Below, in pieces: positions 33,825-39,301 of a DNA stretch of 39,301 nucleotides. The stretch is from contig NZ_JAAFYZ010000084.1 of NCBI RefSeq assembly GCF_018274385.1, positions 1 through 39,301 on the forward strand. The letters are read 5' to 3'. The translations under genes and the position numbers were made by a program. The notes beneath the pieces were generated by a model. The model was not told where the DNA came from, did no database searches, and saw only the letters and a list, made by a program, of their open reading frames with translations. The first letter of the stretch is position 1. Every line of letters starts with the position of its first letter. The DNA is from Catenulispora pinistramenti (lineage in GTDB: Bacteria > Actinomycetota > Actinomycetes > Streptomycetales > Catenulisporaceae).

Positions 33825-35079
33825 GCCGCTGACCCCCAGCGAACTGCAGAAAAGGCGCGCCATGCGCCGGATGAAAGCGGTGGCGACCGGCTTCCTGTTG
33901 GGGGCGGCCGTCGTCTACATCGCCATGAAGCTCCTGCAGAACCACGGGGTCACCGGCTGGACCGGCTACATCGAGGCGGCCGCGGAGGCCGGCATGGTCG
34001 GCGGCCTGGCCGACTGGTTCGCCGTCACCGCCCTGTTCAAGCACCCGCTGGGGCTGCCGATCCCGCACACCGCGATCATCCCCAAGCGCAAGGACGCGTT
34101 CGGCGAGGGCCTGGGCACCTTCGTCGGCGAGAACTTCCTGTCCGAGGACGTCATCCGCGGCCGCCTGTCCGCGCTGGGCATCTCCCGCCGCACCGGCCAG
34201 TGGCTGTCGGAACCGGAGAACGCCGCCCGGGTCACCAGGGAGCTGGCCACCGCGGTGCGCGGCGTGCTGACCGTCCTGCGCGACGAGGACATCCAGAAGA
34301 TCCTCGGCGAGGCCGTCACCACCCGGCTGGCCAAGGCCGACCTCGCGGCCCCGCTCGGCGGCCTGCTCCAGCGGGTCACCGAGTCCGGCAGCCACCACCA
34401 GCTGGTGGACATCATCGCGGCCCGGGCCCACGACTGGCTGGAGGAACACCCGGAGGCGATCGAGAACGCGGTGTCCAACGAGGCCCCGCTGTGGTCCCCG
34501 CGCTTCCTGGACGACGCGCTCGCCCGCCGCATCCAGCGCGAGCTGGTGAAGCTGGCCGGCAGCGTCCGCGACGACCAGCAGCACCCGGTGCGCGGGGCAC
34601 TGGACCGCTTCCTGGCCGACTACGCCGAGGAACTGAAGACGGATCCGGCTACCCGGGCCCGCGTCGACAAGCTCAAGGCCGAGTTCCTTCAGCACTCCGA
34701 GATCCAAGGCCTGGTCGCCTCCGGCTGGACCGCCATGCGCCAAGCCGTGATAGAGGCCGCCGAGGACCCGGACAGCGACTTGCAGACGCGCGCCCGCGAG
34801 GGTCTGCAGAACCTGGGCCACCGCCTGGAGACCGACACCGGCATGCAGGAGAAGGCCGACGGCTGGGTCCGCGAGGTCGCGGTGCACCTGGTGACCACCT
34901 ACCGCCAGGAGATCACCTCCCTGATCACCGACACCGTCGCGGCCTGGGACGGCCCGGCCACCTCCCGCAAGATCGAGCTCCAGGTCGGCCGGGACCTGCA
35001 GTTCATCCGCATCAACGGCACGGTGGTCGGGGCGCTGGCCGGCCTGCTGATCTACACGATCACGCAGCTGGCGTTCTGA
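33802..35079 (+). CDS. DUF445 membrane protein
   Basis: The product (425 residues) has a short basic N-terminus and a membrane helix (about 26-42, ATGFLLGAAVVYIAMKLL). The conserved DUF445 start YIEAAAEAGMVGGLADWFAVTALFKHPLGLPIPHTAIIP follows. A long helical, charged middle comes next, and the C-terminal helix is ALAGLLIYTITQLAF. The orientation (both ends in the membrane, helical middle in cytoplasm or periplasm) is typical of the family, whose function is unknown. The GTG at 33802 overlaps sbcC by 23 nt in another frame and adds VTKARPPEP; a start at Met-21 (33862) is possible. Overlap with sbcC suggests co-expression, not necessarily shared function. Confidence 0.85.
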   Translation: MTKARPPEPLTPSELQKRRAMRRMKAVATGFLLGAAVVYIAMKLLQNHGVTGWTGYIEAAAEAGMVGGLADWFAVTALFKHPLGLPIPHTAIIPKRKDAFGEGLGTFVGENFLSEDVIRGRLSALGISRRTGQWLSEPENAARVTRELATAVRGVLTVLRDEDIQKILGEAVTTRLAKADLAAPLGGLLQRVTESGSHHQLVDIIAARAHDWLEEHPEAIENAVSNEAPLWSPRFLDDALARRIQRELVKLAGSVRDDQQHPVRGALDRFLADYAEELKTDPATRARVDKLKAEFLQHSEIQGLVASGWTAMRQAVIEAAEDPDSDLQTRAREGLQNLGHRLETDTGMQEKADGWVREVAVHLVTTYRQEITSLITDTVAAWDGPATSRKIELQVGRDLQFIRINGTVVGALAGLLIYTITQLAF

Positions 35080-35137
35080 GGCGCGCTCCTTCTGAGGCGC
35101 GCTCCTTCTGAGGCGCGTTCATTCTGGGGCGCGCTCC
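35074..35137. repeat. 16-bp tandem repeat, four copies, spanning the DUF445 stop
   Basis: TTCTGAGGCGCGCTCC occurs at 35074-35089 and 35090-35105, with variant copies at 35106-35121 and 35122-35137. The first unit includes the last sense codon and TGA stop of the DUF445 gene. Units two and three thus carry TTCTGA again. Confidence 0.9.
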
Positions 35138-35194
35138 ATACGCTGTCAGCAGAAAGGCTCGCCTCCAGCCGCCGCCCGCTGCGAGGGTGGAGCG

Positions 35195-36247
35195 ATGAGA
35201 CTTCTGATCATCGGCGGCAGCGCGTTCCTGGGCCGCGCCCTGGCCCAGGAGGCCCTGGACGCCGGCCACGAGGTGACCGTCTTCAACCGCGGCCGCACCG
35301 CTCCCGACGTGCCCGGCGTCCGCTCGGTGCGCGGCGACCGCGAGTCGCGGCCGGACCTGGGGCGGCTGGCCGCCGAAGGGCCCTGGGACGCCATCGTCGA
35401 CACCTCCGGCTACGTCCCGCAGACCGTCGGCGCCTCGGTCCGTGCCCTGGCGGACCAAGCCGCGGCCTACGTCTTCATGTCCACCATCAACGTCTTCCCC
35501 GACTGGCCGGCCACCCCGATCACCGACGCCTCCCCGGTCCACGACTGCTCCCCGGACGCCGGTCCCGACGACGGCGACTACGGCACCCTCAAGGCCGGCT
35601 GCGAACGCGTCGTCGTCCGCGACTTCCCCGGCCGGGCCCTGTCCCTGCGCCTGGGCCTGCTCCTCGGCCCGCACGAGGACATCGGCCGCCTCCCGGCCCT
35701 CCTGCTGCGGATAGCCGACGCCGGCCCGACCCGCGACCTCCGCGTCCTGGCCCCCGGCGACCCCGGCTCCCCGCTCAGGCCGATCGACGTCCGCGACATC
35801 GCGCAGTTCACCCTCGGCGCCATCGGCCAAGGCCTGACCGGCCCCTACACCGTCGCCGGAACCCCGGCGAACGCCTCCACCTACGGCGAACTCCTCCAGG
35901 CCTGCATCACCGCCACCGGTTCGGCGGCCCGCCTGGACTGGGTCGACGCCGATTTCCTGCGGAACCAGGATGTCGAAGCCTGGACCGAACTGCCGATCTG
36001 GATCCCGCCGGGCGAAGTGCCGTGGTCCGTGGACACCTCGCGCGCCGAGGCGGCCGGGCTGCGCTGCCGTCCGCTGCGCGAGACCGTCCAGGACACCTGG
36101 GCCTGGCTCGCGGCCGACGACGGGCAGGTGCGGCGCTCGTACCAGCCGAAGCGGCCGCACGGGCTCAGCGAAGACAAGGAACGCGCGCTGTTCGCGGCCT
36201 GGGACGCGGCAAAAACGCCGTCGCGGGAGGCTGACCCCGCTTCATAG
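35195..36247 (+). CDS. NAD-dependent epimerase/dehydratase-like SDR protein
   Basis: The product (350 residues) is an extended short-chain dehydrogenase/reductase. The N-terminal nucleotide-binding motif is GGSAFLGR (residues 7-14; GxxxFxGR). A Asn-Arg follows strand 2 (VFNRGRT). The active-site region contains FMSTINVF and YGTLKAGCE (YxxxK). The remainder has PLRPIDVRDIAQFTL and a C-terminal substrate part. The pattern suits reductases or epimerases such as isoflavone-reductase-like or NAD-dependent epimerase proteins; the substrate is unknown. ATG 35195 has GAGGG about 7 nt upstream. The next gene begins 10 nt after the stop. Confidence 0.8.
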   Translation: MRLLIIGGSAFLGRALAQEALDAGHEVTVFNRGRTAPDVPGVRSVRGDRESRPDLGRLAAEGPWDAIVDTSGYVPQTVGASVRALADQAAAYVFMSTINVFPDWPATPITDASPVHDCSPDAGPDDGDYGTLKAGCERVVVRDFPGRALSLRLGLLLGPHEDIGRLPALLLRIADAGPTRDLRVLAPGDPGSPLRPIDVRDIAQFTLGAIGQGLTGPYTVAGTPANASTYGELLQACITATGSAARLDWVDADFLRNQDVEAWTELPIWIPPGEVPWSVDTSRAEAAGLRCRPLRETVQDTWAWLAADDGQVRRSYQPKRPHGLSEDKERALFAAWDAAKTPSREADPAS

Positions 36248-36250
36248 GCT
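36245..36250 (+). promoter_or_regulatory. -10 element TAGGCT before the 36258 gene
   Basis: TAGGCT overlaps the stop of the SDR gene and ends 7 nt before the GTG at 36258. This suggests a separate leaderless transcript. Confidence 0.4.
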
Positions 36251-36257
36251 CGCGGGT

Positions 36258-37394
36258 GTGGTGGATCAGATCGATGAAACCGTCCGGTCGCTCCGCAACC
36301 TGAAGCACCTCCACCAAGGCGAGTCCGAGAAGGTCATCCGCTGGGTCCGGGGCGAGTCGGCACGCCGCCTCGCCGACGGCGACCCCGGCTACCTGGGCGA
36401 CCTCGGCATCGCGCTGCTGGCCTGCCATCGGGACGAACCGAAGGCCTGGCAGTACCAGGACATCTTCGACCACCTGCTCAGGCTGCTCATCGGCGACGCC
36501 GGGAAAGGCGACCTCGGGCAGGCGCTCCGACTGATCGGGGCGGCCCGGCACTCCGGTCACGACGTGGACCGCGTCGCGGCCGCGCTCCTCGCGGCGAACC
36601 GGCGCCGGGTGTCCTTGACGGCCGTGTTCGCCGAGGACGGATCGACGGCCGGGGTGAGCGACACCTTCCGAGCCTGCGTCGTCCATGAACTCGTCCTGCG
36701 CGAGGGCACGATCTCCCGCCGGAAGACGATCGCCGATTGGGCCGCCTCCCCGGCCATGCGGAACCAGCCGCTGGGCTGGCTGCCGCTGCACCTGGCGCCG
36801 TTCGAGCTGGACGGCGACCAGTGGCCGCACGCCACCCGACCTGACCGGGTCGCCACGGTCTCCCCGGACGTGCTGGCCTCGTGGCCAGCGACCGACCTGA
36901 TCACGCCGGAGCTGTCCCAAGCCCTGTCCGCGCCGGTGATGAACTGGGTCGAGGACTCCAACGGCCGGGTCGAGACCGGAGTCTTCGGGCTGGCCGAACC
37001 GGTGCGGCCGCAGAGCGTCCCGGAGGTCCTGGCCGGGCTCGGGATGGACTTCCTGGAACCGGTCGACGGCCCGTTCCGGCTCGACGTCCACGACACCTCG
37101 GTCTGGGACGTCTGGCAGACGCTGTTCCGCGCGGCCTCCGGCGGCGGCGCCTACAGCCGGGGATGCCACGGCGCCTACAGCCGGCTGTTCGCCTGGCAGG
37201 CACTGGCCGCGCTCGCCGGAGCGTCGGCGAACAGCCCCCACGATGAAGTGGCGCGCTCGGCCCAGGCCTGCACCTGGCACCGCTTCGACGGCGAACTGCC
37301 CGGATTCTTCCGGATCTTCTGGGACATCGGCCTGGTCGGCGTCCGGCCTGGCGGCGGCAGCATCGCGGTCCTCGCCGCGACGGACACCGACTGA
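36258..37394 (+). CDS. Uncharacterised protein, possibly DUF6183-like
   Basis: The product (378 residues) is soluble, with no signal peptide or membrane helix. The N-terminal half is helical and charged (VRSLRNLKHLHQGESEKVIR, then WQYQDIFDHLLRLLIG), and QALRLIGAARHSGHDV suggests repeat-like helices. The C-terminal half contains DVWQTLFRAASGGGAYSRG and AYSRLFAWQALAALAGA, and ends GGSIAVLAATDTD. I recall similar features in the Streptomyces DUF6183 family, but could not check. The GTG at 36258 (VVDQIDETV) is supported by a -10 element 7 nt upstream; the next GTG (36261) differs by one residue. No catalytic motif is seen and no function is proposed. Confidence 0.7.
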   Translation: MVDQIDETVRSLRNLKHLHQGESEKVIRWVRGESARRLADGDPGYLGDLGIALLACHRDEPKAWQYQDIFDHLLRLLIGDAGKGDLGQALRLIGAARHSGHDVDRVAAALLAANRRRVSLTAVFAEDGSTAGVSDTFRACVVHELVLREGTISRRKTIADWAASPAMRNQPLGWLPLHLAPFELDGDQWPHATRPDRVATVSPDVLASWPATDLITPELSQALSAPVMNWVEDSNGRVETGVFGLAEPVRPQSVPEVLAGLGMDFLEPVDGPFRLDVHDTSVWDVWQTLFRAASGGGAYSRGCHGAYSRLFAWQALAALAGASANSPHDEVARSAQACTWHRFDGELPGFFRIFWDIGLVGVRPGGGSIAVLAATDTD

Positions 37395-37447
37395 TTTCCC
37401 GTTTACTGGAAGAGATTCCCCGCGTGATCGAGTTGCATATCGGCGGA

Positions 37448-37493
37448 GGGGAGAACCGTGGCGGTGGCGTCCCATCCGCCGCCGCGGTTCCCC
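37448..37493. terminator. Hairpin between convergent genes
   Basis: GGGGAGAACCGTGGCGG (37448-37464) can pair with CCGCCGCCGCGGTTCCCC (37476-37493), with one bulge and minor mismatches, around an 11-nt loop. It lies between the unknown plus-strand gene and the minus-strand lactonase gene. Confidence 0.6.
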
Positions 37494-37542
37494 TGCCGTC
37501 TTCTCGTGCTCTTCCTGTCCTTGCTGTCCCGGCGTTCCGGCC

Positions 37543-38598
37543 TCAGCCCGCGATCGGCAGCAGCGAGGCCGGGGACTTGACGCTGTAAGGCGTCCCGACC
37601 GGCGTCAGCCGCCCGGTCCCGGCGTCCACCCGGAACACCGTGATCAAGTCCGAGTGCTGGTTCGCGCTGAACAGCAGCGTCCCGTCCGGGGACAGCACGA
37701 TGTCCCGCGGCCACGCCCCGCCGGCCGGCACCACCTCGACGGGCTCAAGAGCGGCGCCGTCGGAATCGATCGAGAACACCGCGATCGTGTCGTCGATGCG
37801 GTTGGAGACGTAGAGGAAACGGTCGTCGGCCGACACCCGGATCGCCGCGCACCAGGTCCGGTCGGACTTCCCGCGGTCGGCCTCGGCCCGGCTCTGCACT
37901 TCCGGGCCCGCCTCGCCAGTGCCCGCGGCCTCGTCCCACGAGCAGACCGCGACCGTGCAGGAGACCTCGTTCAGCAGGTAGAAGTAGCGGCCGGAGCCGT
38001 GGAACGCCAAGTGCCGCGGACCCGAACCGCCGGGCAGCGCCACAACACTGTGCGCGGCGAGCCGGCCGGCGCTGTACTCGTACACATACACCGAGTCCGT
38101 CCCGAGATCCACGGCCAGCACCCAGCGGCCGGACGGGGAGACCACCACCTGATGCGCGTGCGGCCCCTCCTGCCGGTCAGCGCGGGGCCCGGAACCGCTG
38201 TGCTGGATGACCTGCGCGGGCTCGGTACCGGTCACCCGGCCCTCAGCGTCCAGCGGGAAGACCCCGACGGTGCCGGAGGTGTAGTTGGCGACGAACAGCG
38301 CCGTGCCGTCCGGGTGCGACGCCAGGTGGCACGGGGCCGCGCCGCCGCTGGCAGTCTGGTCGCGCACGTCGGAGCTGCCATCAGCGACGCTGAAGCGGGC
38401 AGAGGCGACCCGGCCATCGGGCTCCTGTTCCACCACCGCGGTCAAGACGCCGCGCGCATCGTCGTAGACGACGTAGGAGGGATCGGCGATGTCCACCACC
38501 GAGACCGGGGACAGGGTGCCGTCGGCGGCATAGCGCAGGCAGTGGATGCCCACACCGTAGCTGCCGACCAGAAGATACGAGTTCGCAGAGTCGACCAT
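37543..38598 (-). CDS. Lactonase-family beta-propeller protein (6-phosphogluconolactonase-like)
   Basis: The product (351 residues) fits the seven-bladed Lactonase/YbhE-type propeller family, which includes 6-phosphogluconolactonases. Blade-like repeats appear as YLLVGSYGVGIHCLRY, GTALFVANYTSGTVGVFPLD, GPHAHQVVVSPSGRWVLAVDLGTDSVYVYEY, GPRHLAFHGSGRYFYLLNEVSCTVAV and WPRDIVLSPDGTLLFSANQHSDLITVFRVD. The family histidine/arginine pair region GPHAHQ and GPRHLAF is present. I start at ATG 38598 (MVDSANSYLL). The open frame extends to 38988, but that extension crosses 16-bp repeats (not a multiple of 3) and is low in complexity. No glycolysis or pentose-phosphate genes are near. Actual substrate unproven. 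Confidence 0.87.
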   Translation of the reverse strand: MVDSANSYLLVGSYGVGIHCLRYAADGTLSPVSVVDIADPSYVVYDDARGVLTAVVEQEPDGRVASARFSVADGSSDVRDQTASGGAAPCHLASHPDGTALFVANYTSGTVGVFPLDAEGRVTGTEPAQVIQHSGSGPRADRQEGPHAHQVVVSPSGRWVLAVDLGTDSVYVYEYSAGRLAAHSVVALPGGSGPRHLAFHGSGRYFYLLNEVSCTVAVCSWDEAAGTGEAGPEVQSRAEADRGKSDRTWCAAIRVSADDRFLYVSNRIDDTIAVFSIDSDGAALEPVEVVPAGGAWPRDIVLSPDGTLLFSANQHSDLITVFRVDAGTGRLTPVGTPYSVKSPASLLPIAG

Positions 38599-38604
38599 GG
38601 TCGT

Positions 38605-38610
38605 ATTGTC
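38605..38610 (-). promoter_or_regulatory. -10-like GACAAT before the lactonase gene
   Basis: On the minus strand GACAAT (one mismatch to TANNNT) ends 6 nt before the ATG at 38598. No ribosome site is present between them. Confidence 0.35.
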
Positions 38611-38674
38611 GCCCAAGCTGGAGCCTGGCGCTTTCCTTTCGATCACTGGCCGGTTCGGTTCGGTCTGGGCTTGT

Positions 38675-38754
38675 CCGGTCTGGTCCGGAACCGGTCTGGT
38701 CCGGAACTGGTCTGGTCCGGAACTGGTCCGGTCCGGAACTGGTCCGGTCCGGAA
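38675..38754. repeat. 16-bp tandem repeat, five copies, upstream of the lactonase gene
   Basis: Units at 38675-38690, 38691-38706, 38707-38722, 38723-38738 and 38739-38754 follow the pattern C(C/T)GGTC(T/C)GGTCCGGAA. Each unit has the palindrome TCCGGA in its right half. The array sits 65-145 nt upstream of the probable transcription start, so it may bind a regulator or be a slippage product. It is preceded by degenerate copies (38650-38674). Confidence 0.9.
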
Positions 38755-39301
38755 CCGGTGGGGCGGAGCGACCGCCCCGCTGGTGGGCCCACCTGGCGCG
38801 CTGGGTTCACTCGGGCAGTGACTGCGGCGCGGGTATTGCGGTTCTGCGTTCTGTGTTCCGGCAGCGGTTTCGCCTGGTTCCGCTGATCCAGCAGTGTGTT
38901 CGGGGCGGGGGCTTTCGGGGTGAGGGGTTTTCGAGCCGGGTCGCTGTTGGGGTGTGGGTTTCAAATGCTTTTTACGGCCTTCGGTCATAGTTGTGCCGGT
39001 TCGGGGTTCGGGGTGGTGGGTGTGTTTGTCGGCTGCCAGTTCGCGCGTTCACAACCCCGCCGCACCTCAGGCCTCTTCAACTCCGGCAAGTCAGGACAAG
39101 GGCAAAGGGCCAGATCAAGAGCAAGATCAACGGCGCAAGCAAGATCAACAGCAAGATCAAAGTCAAAACCATGGTGAAGGGCCGGGCCTCCGGCGGGCCT
39201 CGGCAACCTCAGGGAAACTAGCGCGGTTCCCTCGGGTGGCCGGGTGAGTCTCAGCGGCTGCGGTCCCTGAGGTGGTGCGGTCCGTTCCCCTCGGTCGCGT
39301 C
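38755..39301. other. Gene-poor end of window
   Basis: No gene is supported here. Short frames exist on both strands but are low in complexity and without ribosome sites. The segment holds three copies of GCAAGATCAA (39121-39130, 39139-39148, 39151-39160) in an A-rich stretch whose base composition differs from its neighbours. It also has an AGGGAA/TTCCCT hairpin (39211-39232). The minus strand is open from the edge to a stop near 39252, which could be the end of a gene outside the window. Confidence 0.5.

Noticed and set aside
35074-35137. CRISPR array
   Set aside because: The repeats are directly tandem, 16 bp, without spacers; the same holds for the arrays at 17254, 27919 and 38675. No cas gene is present.
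38599-38988. N-terminal extension of the lactonase protein by 130 residues
   Set aside because: The stretch is Pro/Arg/Thr-rich, crosses a 16-bp array whose unit is not a multiple of 3, and lacks a signal peptide or ribosome site. ATG 38598 gives the normal family length.
38991-39221. A 76-codon plus-strand frame at the end of the window
   Set aside because: It has no ribosome site, no -10 element and a repeat-derived sequence, so it is unlikely to be a gene.
39252-39301. End of a minus-strand gene at the window edge
   Set aside because: Only about 16 codons are visible before a stop; there is not enough sequence to support a gene call.

Overview
The window is a stretch of high-G+C (roughly 70% by eye) chromosome from a filamentous-type actinobacterium. 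The gene order argues for a relative of Streptomyces or Catenulispora: a tatA-tatC-diacylglycerol kinase-helY block, a four-gene conservon (cvnABCD), and an ald / xerD / parA / scpA / scpB / rluB / aroH / tyrA block. The genus cannot be fixed from sequence alone. No tRNA, rRNA, insertion sequence, prophage gene or CRISPR array was recognised. Almost all of it is densely packed chromosomal core or near-core DNA.

Layout. 1-5801 (+): the 3' end of a zinc-ribbon protein, a small one-helix membrane protein, tatA, tatC, a lipid kinase and the SKI2-type helicase helY. 5898-6854 (-): a 5'-3' exonuclease that converges on helY. 6962-8395 (+): an AGCS sodium:alanine/glycine symporter. 8550-14560 (+): a PotD-like solute-binding lipoprotein that overlaps, or nearly abuts, cvnA, followed by cvnB, cvnC and cvnD with overlapping starts and stops. 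14654-15862 (+): rtcB RNA ligase with a strong terminator. 16133-17248 (+): alanine dehydrogenase. 17374-18000 (-): a four-helix membrane protein with a Gly/Pro-rich tail. 18205-25194 (+): xerD, a ParA ATPase, a ribbon-helix-helix-like partner, a possible 34-codon leader ORF, scpA, scpB, a septum-formation-domain membrane protein and a pseudouridine synthase. 25288-26844 (-) and 26938-27927 (+): a divergent DHA2 efflux pump and XRE/MmyB-type regulator, with an operator-like region between them. 28101-29579 (+): aroH and tyrA (tyrosine/phenylalanine branch). 29692-35079 (+): an Mre11/Rad50-like pair (sbcD, sbcC) and a DUF445 membrane protein, all overlapping. 35195-37394 (+): an SDR epimerase-like protein and an unrecognised protein. 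37543-38598 (-): a lactonase-type beta-propeller. 38599-39301: non-coding, repeat-bearing DNA.

How the genes fit together. Three themes stand out: envelope and signalling (Tat export, lipid kinase, conservon with its lipoprotein), chromosome maintenance (HelY, exonuclease, XerD, ParA, ScpAB, SbcCD) and amino-acid metabolism (alanine symporter and dehydrogenase, chorismate mutase, prephenate dehydrogenase).

The most interesting points are: (1) a polyamine-type binding lipoprotein with no permease, translationally linked to the conservon sensor; (2) a ParA plus ribbon-helix-helix pair placed just before scpAB; (3) a well-initiated 34-codon ORF whose stop overlaps the scpA start; (4) an unusually regular TANNNT-(6-8 nt)-start arrangement at about ten genes, indicating leaderless mRNAs; (5) short tandem duplications that repeatedly straddle or follow stop codons; and (6) a Rad50-like protein with no zinc hook but with an Ala/Ser/Thr-rich insert.
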